Below, piece after piece: positions 46,407-57,400 of a stretch of 64,000 nucleotides of DNA (positions within the stretch are counted from its first letter, which is position 1; every line of letters begins with the position of its first letter). Under the pieces are notes generated by a model. That model made no database searches, had not been told where the DNA came from, and saw nothing but the letters and a program-made list of their open reading frames with translations. The position numbers were made by a program, and so were the translations under genes. Source of the stretch: Desmodesmus armatus. Its lineage: Eukaryota; Chlorophyta; Chlorophyceae; Sphaeropleales; Scenedesmaceae. The stretch covers positions 124,001 to 188,000 of the forward strand of contig VIIQ02000039.1 in assembly GCA_007449985.2 (NCBI GenBank), given 5' to 3'.

Positions 46407-48856
46407 TTACCAAGGGAACCATCCCTTCTTCTCTTGCTGTGGTGCTGCGGGCTTATCTCCCTCCTTAGTCTCGTAGGCTGCACTCTGACCGGCATTGAGC
46501 AGGGTGGGGTCCTTTGCAGCCATAGGGGTGCGGCCAAGGTCTGGGGTGTAGTCGCCTGCGGGAGCAGCAGCAACAGCACAATACATGATGGGTTGCAAGA
46601 GACAGCAAAGCGCCGTAACGACCAAAGGGACAGCAAGGGAAGGAAGAAAGGGAGTGAAGAAGAAAGGAAGAAATCAACCCACTGTGCTGTCCTGCAGCCA
46701 AAAACAGCTGTAGACCCCGGTACTTACCAGTCATGGGTAGGTCAGCTTGGTACCAGCCATACAGGCCGCGCTCCAGGTGCACCACATCATCACCAGTCAG
46801 CCCCGCCTCGTCAATCAGCTTGAAGGCCGCCTGTAGGGACCGACTGGGCTTGCCCTGCGAGCAGACACATGTGTTCTTGAATCATGGGTGCAGGCGCCTA
46901 CGCGTGTAATGAGACATGTAGCAGGCGTATCGAGGCCGCAGCCTGGGGAAGCGTGTCTGACGCTGCTATCAACCATGTGGGAAATGAAGGCATACGGCGA
47001 CTCAAACTGCCACACGTGCGCCACTCGGCAACCCTACTCATCATATCTTGCACACGAGCCAGCCAGCCAGCCTGCAACACACCCTGCAGGGCTTCAGCAC
47101 ACCACCACAGTAGCAACCACTTGCACATCCCGGCAGGGCGCAAGGGGGCCAAGCTGCAAGTGTACATTTGTCTAACTGCCCACGCCCCTGCCCTGGAACA
47201 ACCAGTGCACTGCCTAATTGCCTGGGGCGTTCTTGCTGGCGAAGTGCTTGAGCTTCTTCTCAGGCAGAGTAGCAACTATGTCCTGCGATCGCACGGTGCT
47301 GCGTGCTGCGCCTCTGCAGGTCCAGCAGCTTCTGGGCCTCCAACTCAAGTTCATGTTGGAGACTCAGAAGCTGCTGAACCTGCAGAGGCGCAGCACGGAG
47401 TTCCGGTGCATGCATGCATGTACCACCGGTACATGCATGCATGCATGCGTCCATGCCACTCCCGCCTTGCTGTGCCGTCTTGTGTTCCAAGACAGCCGCT
47501 GAAGCAGTGACGCTGTCCTGGCCTGCAATGTCTAGCTAGTAACCATGTGTCTGTTAACAGTCACCATAACCCGCTGAATTCAGGCCAGCGCACCATTGGG
47601 AAGTTCACGGTCTGCCTCATGGTCCCTCCAGCCTCACACATCACAATGAACTTCTTGCCAGGGGCAGCTGCCAGGGCCTCTGACGTGAAGCTGGTGTTGC
47701 TGTCAATGGGCTGCACACCATTGAAGGAGAAGGCAACAACCTTCATCATCTGCAGCAGCAGCAGTAGAGCGCAGTAGCACAACAGAGAGAGAGATGAGTC
47801 GAGCAAGGAGCGCCTGTGCCACCATCAAGTTGGTATGTGAACATGCAGGGCTTTCACTTGGCACCACACAGGGTATGGCATCTGCTCTGTACTATGCTTC
47901 AGGTGCAGGTGAAGCTTGCTGCTGTGCATCAGTAGGCTGCCCTGCTTAGGCGCTACAGCCAAAATGCCACCTTGGCATGTGTCTGAAATTGGCGCATCAA
48001 CGCAGCTGATACTGCTGGTAAAATCACCAGCTGTACCGCCCACAAACCTTACCTTTGCAAGGTCTGCCCCCTGGCCCATGTTGATGAGGCGGTACATGGG
48101 CACTGACAATGCACCCTCAGGATGAGCCTCCTCATACTGATCGGGGCGCCTGGGGGCAAAGACAGACACAGGGTCTTACCAGTGGGTGCGGCATCATCAA
48201 CACCAACAGCAACAGCAGCGTTTCATACAAGCAAGATGTGCCTTACCGTACGTAGATGTTGTAAGATAGGCAGAAGGGATAGAACTGGGCTGCATCATGC
48301 TGCCTCTGTACTGTCATTACTTTATTATCCAGCAGAGAGGATTCGGCGGATCCCCAGGGACTGGTGCTGTCAGCAGTACGTGTATAGGGGTTGCCATGGC
48401 AAAGCAAAGAGGATTCACATCTTCAAGTTCTTCACACAAAGCAGCATCAACCCCGCATGCGGCTGTGTGAGTGATCTAGAGGGTCAACTTCACCCTCTTC
48501 CCCCCCTCGCTGCAACACCACCAATCAGTGCAACTGCAACTCAGGACGTGCTGTCTAGGGCTGAGCATCCTCAGAAAGTACTGATGGGATCTGCAAAAAG
48601 CGACACACCCGCTGCCACCACCCCTCTCTCACCTGACATCAAGCAGCACCCACTTCCCACTTGCAAGGAGCTGCTTGGCCTCCTCTGGCGCGACAGTCCG
48701 CAGACCCTTCTTCTGCAGGACGCCGTAGCAGTCCCTCCATGGGGGAATGAACTTCTCCGGCGTCTTCACGGCTGTTGCTGCTCTGCAAAGAACGGTCTTC
48801 CTGCTTTGCCCATGGATCAACCGCTGCTGATGCACACGGTTGCTGAGAGCTTGCAT
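46407..48856 (-). CDS. STR14: Plastid rhodanese-like protein, STR14-like
   Basis: Single-domain rhodanese-like proteins of this type reside in chloroplasts; the physiological substrate is not known. Exons: 48856-48633, 48149-48053, 47749-47594, 46854-46728, 46555-46407, giving 250 residues with consistent phases. Residues 1 to about 35 (MQALSNRVHQQRLIHGQSRK) look like a transit peptide. The domain then shows KWVLLDVRRPDQYEEAHPEG, ALSVPMYRL, the active-site loop FIVMCEAGGTM with its cysteine, GKPSRSLQAAFKL, and VVHLERGLYGWYQADLP. The tail is charged and ends KKGWFPW. The VHLEGGLxxWxxxGLP-type end and the SRSL motif match plant STR14 best. The third intron (47593-46855) contains the hairpin at 47303-47396. 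Confidence 0.9.
47303..47396. repeat. 42-bp-arm hairpin in an STR14-like intron
   Basis: Arms 47303-47344 and 47355-47396 are reverse complements at 39 of 42 positions around a 10-base loop. The outermost 19 bp are perfect (GTGCTGCGCCTCTGCAGGT). Both strands read as Leu/Gln-rich peptides, which explains ORFs on both strands here. Confidence 0.95.
47407..47445. repeat. ATGC-type palindrome next to the hairpin
   Basis: An 18-bp perfect stem (47407-47424 and 47428-47445) with a 3-base loop, made of repeated ATGC. It starts 10 bp after the larger hairpin. Confidence 0.9.
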
Positions 48857-49399
48857 GGTTGCTGATTTGCAAGTATACCAACACAAGCTACAGAGTGGAG
48901 CAAGATCGAGGCTACAAGTTGCGATGCGCTGATCTGGTCAGCACACGTCCTCAGAACCGACGAACACAGCTGATTAGCACAGATCTTGGCAGCTTGTGTG
49001 GTGATCCTGACCTGTGAGGCTATGGCTTGTCACAAGGCAATGGGCTTTCAAGATTCTTGACAGATAGTTTGTGGGGAGTGTGTCACTTTCAGGTTGCAAA
49101 GACCAGGAGGCCAGTCTCCAATGTTGATGAGATGTACAGCCACAAACTTCACCAGAGGAAACTCCATGTTGCCAACAACACAAGCTGAACACCACACCCA
49201 GCCCACTCACGTGTAGTGACTGGTGCCAGCCTGGCGCTGCAAACATCACCAAGCCACAGGCAGGCTCGCTCCAAAAGCATTCATACACGAAGCATTCATA
49301 CACGAAAGCTGCCACATGCAGACCCTCCAAAGAGCTGCCTCTCTGCCACATGGCAGTGACTAGCTTACAGCACCCTCCAAACAACCCGAAACATAGGGC
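48857..49399. other. Intergenic region between RPN7 and STR14-like gene
   Basis: Holds the RPN7 3' UTR and STR14-like promoter (both minus strand). The sequence AGCATTCATACACGA is tandemly duplicated near 49277-49305. Nothing else seen. Confidence 0.55.
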
Positions 49400-52300
49400 T
49401 TAGTCCACGTCGATGACGCGGGACAGCTTCTGCACGCGGTTCAGCAGCAGGTCCCCACGCCTGATGGTCTCCAGGTACAGTGCGTTCTTGGCATCCGGCC
49501 GCTTCGTCTCGATGATGCCGCCCACCTGGGCAAAGTGAGGCACACACAGCGACAAGGGGTGGGTGGGAGGGTGAGCGTGTGTGTTGGCATAGAGCGCGCA
49601 TGGGTAGCATGCATGCGATCCTGATGGCACATCTGCAGCATCCCATCAGTCTACGATGGCAGGCAAGTGGGTGTAGGGGAGGGCGGTGCCCGGGGGGAGG
49701 GGGGGGGGAGTAAATCAGGGTGGTGCACGCCTGCAGCCACACAGCCAGGAAGGAGGGGCCTGCCACAAGTGCAGGCGAGACGGGAACGGGCGTCAACAAG
49801 CCCACCCATGTCACATGTCACTTGCTTGAAGCAATGGTGAGCAGACGCGCTGCAGCGCAACCCCCAGCTCACCTTGTCAACCTTGCCGCTGATGCGATCT
49901 GCCAGATGCAGTCGCTGCCACACCCTTCCCCCCTGCCATCAGCACCTCAATCACCCCCCCCCCCTCCTTTCTACCAAGTATCGACAGTGGGCATCTACCA
50001 AATATCAACATGTGCGCACGCCCGCTGCAGTGCAAACCCAGTCTCGCCTTGTCGACCTTTGCGCTGATGCGTCCTGCACAGACAGATGAAGGTGCTGCCT
50101 CCCGCCCTTCCCCCCTGACACCAGCACATCATTCAACCTCCCTCTCTTCCGCTGAACACAACAACGGTGAGCAGACCCCGCCCTCACCTTGTCGACTTTT
50201 GCGCTGATGCGTCCTGCGCAGATGAAGTCGCTGATCTCTGAGTCCAGGAAGGGCAGGCCCACGTCAAAGGCAGTGGCCATGCTGTCCAGCGTCACACTCT
50301 TGTAGCTCTCCAGGAACTGAAAGGGAAGGGTGAGGACAGGGCAGGACAGGGGCGCGGAAGGTGTGCAAGTCATGGAGGGCGACCAGTTCACAGATGAAGG
50401 CTGGAGCAGAGGAGGAGGAGACAGGGAAGCGCATTGGCGCGCGTCGCCACTAATGTGCATGCGCAACAACGTGCGCATGCGACGCACTTGCACTTGACAA
50501 GGCAGGTGCATCAGGAGAACAAAAAGGCAGCCTGCATCACCAAAGTAAGCAGGACCATGCCACCACGCCCATGACACCACTGCTGCATAACTGCTCCCCC
50601 CTGCGTACCTGGTTGAAAACCATCAGGCACAGCGGCTGTTGCATGCAGCAGCGGGATATCCTGGCCCTGCCCCAAGCACCGCCGCCCGGCCCTCGTTCAC
50701 ACATTAAAACCTTTATAGCACCCTATACCTGGCTTTGTGCCCGTCAGCCGCAGCTCATAACCACAGAGGGCTTGACCCCGGCGCCCGACCCTCAACCGCC
50801 CGATACAAAAAACCACAAATCTGAAATCTCCCGGCCTACCTGGTTGTAAGCCATCAGCCGCAGCTCCCGCATGTAGTAGCGCGTGTGTGGGTGGAGGTAC
50901 ATGTCTGAGCGGCACATGTCAATCACACCCAGGAAGGCCTGCAGCAGCACAGCGCAGCAGCAGTGCACAACACACCCGCAAATGCACCTGTTCAGTCAGT
51001 TGGCGTAGAGTGATCCATATGCCAGGTACCACAGAAAGCATGCCAGCAGCAGTGGTGCAGCAAGAAGAGTATTGCGGCACATCAAGCAGTGCTGCAGACG
51101 GCACTCACATCACAAGGCCTTCCTCCTGTCACCAACTCCTGACGCCTCACCCCATTATCCAGCATAATCCCTGTCGCCAAATCACAGTCGCAAAGCCCAA
51201 CTAGTCAGCAGGAGCAACCCACCTTGAAGAACTCCTTGTACTTGCAGTCATACAGGGAGTTGAGGCAGGTCTCCAGCTCAGGCACGTGCCCAATCACGCT
51301 GCGGATCTCTGGGCTGTCCACCACCTGCTTCTTCAGCGCAACACGGTCCAAAGATATGAGGGACGTCAGCACAGCGTAGCTCACGCAGGATGTGTAGCTG
51401 AACAGCTCAGACCTGCAGGATGGCGGCAGCGGCAGCAGCAGAAGCAGCATTGTATGTATATAGCTCTAGGCCAGACATGCCCCAGGCACAGGATTCAGTT
51501 GGTTTTGGGCATGTTGCGCAGTACACTCGTGACATGGCACGTGCAGCAGCATGTTGAACATTCCAAAATGTGTGAACAGGGTTACCGCCGATGTGAAGCA
51601 GGAATGCTACGCCGCCTGCAAGGCGCCACGGCCGCTGCTGCTGCACCCTGGCTGCTTTGCTCACGTTGTGAATGTGGCAATGGAGTCCAGCAGCAGCTCA
51701 GCAGCCCTCTTGAACTCCCTGCTGTGCATGGCTGCCACCCCCTCATACACCTGCACAGCATGCACAGCAGCATGAGCAACGTGAGCGCAGGCCCTGCCGC
51801 CTTGGGTACATTGCTGCAGTCCATTTCACACAGTCCAAGGGTGACGGCACGGTGCACTGCAGCACACCAAGGAGATGTGTGGGTTCATCTGCCATCGCTA
51901 TCTTGGTCCGGCCGCTGGCAGCTCGTAGGATGAGGGAGCAAGGCATGCGCTGGAGCCGTGGTTTTCTGATTGATTGCGGATGGTCAATTGCTAGGGTTTT
52001 GCCGCCCTGTTCATGTTGACCCTCATGCGGGACAGCGACTTGTTTCGGCCAGTCAGTCACTGTTCAACCACAGCCCGCACCTTGAGCTTGTTTTTGTGCT
52101 CCCAGTCCCCTCCTGCCTCGCAGATGGTCTTGGCCCGGGCAAGCAGCTTCTTCACCCCTAGCCAGTCATGGTACAGGATAGCCAGCCTGCAAGAAGGGGA
52201 CGGGGCAGACATCAGAAGCATTGTGTGCACCCACGAAGTGACACACATGGGTATCCATGTGTGATGGATGCTGTAGGCGCAGCGGGCAAAACTGGCGGGT

Positions 52301-53913
52301 ACTCAGAAACACAAGTCCCCATTCCACCAGGCGCCACTTGACTGCGTTGGCTGCTCCTCCCTTGTGTTTCCGCTGCCACCCTTTGCATGCCGCAGTCCAT
52401 TTGCATCACAGCTGTTTCTTCACTCCTGCCACACACTCTTCCTCACTGCTCACCTGATTTGGCTGAACACCATGTCTGCCTTGCTGCCGCCGCTTGCTGT
52501 CTTGTCCTCCGTCTCCTTGAACGCCGCTGCTGCTGCCTCCCGGTCACCAACCTTGCCCAGGAAGGTGGCCTTGGCGTGCATGGCATCACGCACCTCCGTC
52601 TCACCCAGGTTCTCCTCAGCATCCTGTGGTGGACACACAGCACAGGTGACATACGAACACAAGCAGGACACCCAGGGTCTGGCAACTGGAAGAGTGGGTG
52701 GAGGAGTGCTCATGCCCAGATTCTCTTCAGCATCCTGTGGGTGGGTTGACACAGATTGTGGGTTGACATACAGGACAAGCAAGGGCGAGCCAGCAGGGCC
52801 TGGCAACTAGAAGAGTGGGTGGGAGAGTGCTAATGCTGGATAGTGTACTTCGCGCTGGCAGGTGCAACTGCGTGTAGAGTTTGCTGCTTGGACACCCAAG
52901 GTAGTCAAGCGCGTATGCTTGCTTGCGCATGGTGTCAACTGCAGGTGGGGTCTCGCTGGCAGCTGTAAGGAGCTGGCAGTCTAACATATTCCTGGCTGCA
53001 AAGGTGATGTCCAAACTGTACCACCGCACACAGCGCACAACTGCCCCGGCAATGGCTATGCTACTACTGTACCACCCCTGCTGTTTGTGTGCGCATGTGC
53101 AGCAAAAAAAGCATCTGCAGCCAGCCCACCAACAGCTGCCTTGCCCCCAGGGATGCTTGCCTTGATTTTGGCATCCAGTTCCTCCAATTGTTTCAAGTTG
53201 GCCTCCTGCATCTCTGTAAGCTTCGCCTGGTCAAGCGTCCAGCCCAGCTCCGTGCATAGGTGCTCATAGTAGGGTGCTAGACCTGCCGCATGCACGGCGG
53301 GTAACGTCAGTACAGAAGCAGAGCCAAAACCAGCTTGCTGGCGGCCAACTGAGGTGCTGCTGAAAACAAGCTGTCTCAACAACCGCAGCAGCAGCAGCAG
53401 CAGCTGTTTGAGGTACAACTGCCCTGCAGCACGGCCTCCAATTACCCTACATGCCACTGGCAGGCCAAGTAAGCTGACGGCAAATACTAGCTGATGAACA
53501 GGTGGTGGCTGAGAGGGAGAGGGAAAAGCACCAATGCAGAAGCTGGGGTCGACAGCTGCATGCCTTGAGTGCAGCTCACCGTTGCTGAATATCGTTGCTA
53601 GGATCTGCTGCTGCAGCTTTGTCTTGTCTGCTCCAGCCACACCTGACGTGCGAAACAAGAAAACCTGCCACAAGAGCAGAGGGGACGCAAGCCAAGACAG
53701 TTAGCTGGATGTGCTGTGAACCCCCAGGATGTACCCAAGACATAGTGGCCTTCTTCACAGTGCATATAGCCTTTCCCTATGGAGCCAGCTAGCCATTCCT
53801 GCACACTGCGCGCTAGATCAACCCAGCCTTCAACCACTGCAGTGACAGCCCCAGCTGGCTACCTGTTGCGCCAGCTCCAAACGGAAGTCTTGCTTCTCTG
53901 CCTCTTCCGTCAT
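49400..53913 (-). CDS. RPN7: 26S proteasome lid subunit RPN7 (PSMD6)
   Basis: RPN7 is a PCI-domain structural subunit of the 19S regulatory lid. Exons: 53913-53863, 53664-53580, 53282-53161, 52623-52454, 52186-52081, 51750-51665, 51412-51223, 50938-50840, 50316-50188, 49525-49400. They give 387 residues against 389 in human PSMD6. Clear family segments are [94 protein letters not shown] and the end [16 protein letters not shown]. The intron 53160-52624 has a GC donor (AAG/GCAAGC) instead of GT; reading through it would give a stop after about 33 codons. Three of the exons have echoes in the neighbouring introns. It is divergent from the asparaginase gene. Confidence 0.97.
49868..50075 (-). 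repeat. Donor-side echoes of RPN7 exon 50316-50188
   Basis: The RISAKVDK end of the exon and its donor are repeated at about 50075-50042 and 49915-49868 (RISGKVDK), both downstream of the real exon on the minus strand. The intervening intron sequence is also repeated. Confidence 0.85.
50601..50770 (-). repeat. Donor-side echoes of RPN7 exon 50938-50840
   Basis: Two decayed copies of the ELRLMAYNQ end of the exon follow it. One lies near 50760-50727 (reads [11 protein letters not shown]) and one near 50637-50606 (reads LMVFNQ) with a GTACGC donor. Confidence 0.7.
52705..52740 (-). repeat. Acceptor-side echo of RPN7 exon 52623-52454
   Basis: A CCCACAG acceptor followed by DAEENLG coding sequence precedes the real exon start by about 115 bp; the copy then diverges. 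The surrounding CCAGGGCCTGGCAACTAGAAGAGTGG-like intron sequence is also duplicated. Confidence 0.85.
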
Positions 53914-54468
53914 GCTTCTGCTTGTTGCCCTACTGCTCGCTCTGCTTTCCTCTTTGCTTCTGATCAAGCTTTACGAGAACAGAAGCAGAGAACGCCACGC
54001 CCTTCCTCGCAGCCTCATCAACTTTCGGTGTAAGATAAGGCACCGCTACATCGCAAACCATCCGTCTGGTTCACTTCTGGTTCACTGTGACAGTTGGCTC
54101 ACACCTCCTTTCTCACTGTTTTGTACCCAAGCCTGAATGAGCCCCAACCCACATACAGAGCTCTGCTCGTTCCATATTGGCTACACCAGATCATGTGAGC
54201 CTCAATGCTTGCACAAATATCACCATCACAGCCTTCTACCCCTTCCCTCTCCACCCGCTGACAAGGCACGCATTCCACAGCACTGTCCATTGCATGTTCC
54301 CGCCCCAAACTCATTAGAACACAGCAAATGCTTCATTGTTAGCCTACAAGTGCTGCTGGTCGTTACATAGACTCAACGCCCAACCCTAGTTCACGGCCCA
54401 CTGTGCTGGCACAGCCAGGGGGTTGGCGGTCTGCGCATGTGCGCCCAATGCTGAGCTGATGCAGGGCC
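53914..54468. promoter_or_regulatory. Shared divergent promoter region, RPN7 and asparaginase
   Basis: About 555 bp between opposed start codons. The part next to RPN7 is strongly pyrimidine-rich on the plus strand. No core promoter element was identified with confidence. Confidence 0.5.
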
Positions 54469-57400
54469 ATGCACTACAGCGGATCTGCCCACCACACTGT
54501 CCAATGCAGGCAGCTGCAGGGCTGTGTGCGGCAGCATGTAGCACCGCCAGCCTCGTGCCAGCGCGCGCCCTGCCCGCGCATGGCCCCCTGCCAACATGCC
54601 AGCAGCTCAGTAGCAGCAGGGGTTGGGGCCAGCACAGGGCCGAACACAGTTCCTGCTGGATCCCGACTGCGCAGGACATCCCGCAGGAGCCAGCTGGCAG
54701 CTGCTGATCCTGCAGACCACATTCAGCGCCAAGCAGCAGCAACACAGCAGGGCAGCAAAGCTGCGGCAGGTGCAGCTGCGCGTAGGGGCCGCAAGACAAC
54801 AGCAGCTCGGCAAACCACTCAGCAGGAGCCTCCTGTTGCCGCGACACCCACAGCACCAGCCAGCAGGGCGAAAAAAGGCGGGAAGCAGCCTGATGCAGCA
54901 GCAGACGTCACTGCCACCCGCCATCCCAGCAGCGGCAGCAGCCCCCGCAGCAGTGTGGTGCAGGGCCCTCATGTGGCTTCACCGCAGCCGCTGCCACACG
55001 TGCTGATACTGCACACGGGTGGCACGCTGGGTATGGACGCGGTAGAGTCCTTTGAAGTGGACCCCCACGAAGTTCCCCACCAACCGCCTGTGCTCAAGCG
55101 GGGCACAGGGGGCAAGTATGGAGGTGAGCTGGTTGAATTGTTCTGATTGTCAAAGCAGCACACACTGTAAACTCCTTGCTAGTCCCCAGAGAAAGGCACC
55201 CTGTCCCACCGTGCAGCCCCTTCCCTCCCCTCCTCCGCTCCCCGGCACCCAGCATTTGCACGGTCTCGACAAATGCGAGTGTGGTGTGTACTTGCTGCTG
55301 TGCATGCGCTTGTGCGTCTGCTGCTGCAGGCTTGGAGCCGGGTCAGATGCTAAGCAACATATTCCAGCAGGCACCGGAGCTGTGCACCTTTGCCAACCTA
55401 GACTTGCAGGTGAGATGCCGTTGCAAAGGCCCAGGACCCAAGGCACACGTGGGGGGCTTACTAGTTTGGTGATCGTGTGCGCCTAGGGGTCTGCAGCCGT
55501 ACTGCAGCGTCCTTACTCCAGCTGCCTTAGCAAGTGAGGAGGCGCCATATGTGGCAAAGCAAACCACCTCTTTCCCAGGCGCTAGTCAGAGCATTCGACC
55601 AGGGTGCGCATGTACCGCAGGGTGTTGGTGTGGGGGCGAGAAGGGATGGAGGCTCACTGAGCTGGCTGGAGCTGGCTGGCACTGGCTGGCAGCCAAAGCA
55701 GTGGCATTGTACGGTATGGTAGCTGCGTGTGCTGTCATCAACAGCGGTGGTTTCACAGCCCTTCTCCAGCAACATGAGCCAGCTTGCCCACACCCCAGCA
55801 TGCGTGCTCATTGGACGCAGCAATGATGAACATTGCACCATGGTGCGTGAAGCTTGGTCCCTGCTTGGTCCCTGCCTAGGCGCCGTGCCACAGCAGTGGA
55901 TACTATGGTATGTAGTGATGCTGGTGTGCAGTGATGCCTAACTGAGCTGATCTTCATGCTGGCGCTGGTGTTGCTGGCACAGGTGGTGTTCAACAAGGAC
56001 AGCAGCCGAGTGGGGCCTAGGGAGTGGGTGCAAATAGCCAAGGTCCTTGACCGCAACAGGTTTGTTTACACCACCACCTTGGTATTGCTCGTGCCCAGCA
56101 ACAGCCAGTGTGTGTATATACACAAACATGCACAGCCTTGCCCAGACAGGACAGCTCAGCTGCACCCAAGGATCTTGAGATTTGAGCAAGTGAGAGCCAA
56201 GCGCATGATCTGGCAACAGGATGCACAGCCTTGCAACTATGCAGTCTGCCATGTGCTCTCCAGGGTGCATGACAGCCAGTGCACGCTGGCAGCCTTTCAA
56301 ATACAGCCACACATCACTTGCACACAGCAGGGGCGGTGGATGAACACACATATCTACTGCCTGTGCAGGCATGCCTATGACGCGTTCCTGGTGGTGCATG
56401 GGACCGACACCATGGCGTACACAGCCTCAGCACTGAGCCTCATGCTGGTTGGTGAGTCAGGGCTACTGAGACTAGGGCTAGAACCTGTACAGTGTGCTGA
56501 CCTGCTGGTTAGGCAGCTTGAGCTGTCCCTTTGCCAGCATGAAACCAGTCTCAACAGGTAGACGTTCGTGTTCCCAGCACCACGGGGCTCATGCAGTCCT
56601 TGCACTGCATGACGGCCTGCACGCATCACGCACGCAGTCATAGCGCAGTCGCTTGCAAAATGCAGCAAAATGCGACGTGGCTGCCAACATGCCTGATGCC
56701 GTTGTGTTGCTCCCTGCAGGCTTCAAGAAGCCCATTGTCATGACAGGCAGCCAGCTGCCCCTGTCCAGCCCCCGCAGTGACGCTCGCCAGAACCTGATTG
56801 ACGCTCTCACCTGTGCAACAGCCTCCTTCAAGGTGCGCAGCAGCGGTACAACCCGCTTCCACAGGGGACCTGGGGGGTCGGCTTCAGAATGTGTGGCCTG
56901 CGCCGGGCCTGCACTGTGTATTTCTGTGCATCGGGCAGTTACACAATGGTCAAGCCGTGACATTGTGATGCTGCGCAGCTGAGGCCTTGCAAGCCTTTTG
57001 GTGCTGTTCTCAAGGGGCCAAGCCCACCGCCCAGCGCGCTGTCCATAAAGCACAAGACATTGCTGCCATTGCTGCCGCTGCTGCTGCCCCCAGCCACCAC
57101 ACATGGCGCCGCTGCATGAGGTTGCCGTGTGCTTTGGCGGCAGGCTGATGCGCGGCAACCGGACGCGCAAGGTGGACAGCAGCAAGTACCAGGTACACCC
57201 ATCCTTGGGCGGGCTGCACCCCTGTCAGCTGCTGCCAACAGGTCTGCTCGTGCCTGCATGTCTGCATGACTGTGTCAAGCGCATGACACCTCAGCTGCGC
57301 GGTGTATGTGTGTTGTGTGTGTGGGGGGGGGAAGGGGGGGGGGTGTTACAGTGCAGTACTTTCACGGCTGGACGACTTCTCCACTACAGGTGGTAGCGCC

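Noticed and set aside
47222..47502. Leu/Gln-rich coiled-coil-like ORFs on both strands
   Set aside because: They are produced by the palindrome at 47303-47396, which lies wholly inside an intron of the STR14-like gene whose phases work without it.
53912..54136. 74-codon ORF with a strong hydrophobic N-terminus, its ATG overlapping the RPN7 ATG on the other strand
   Set aside because: The Leu-rich start comes from pyrimidine-rich promoter DNA; the rest has no homology, and it sits between two well-supported divergent genes.
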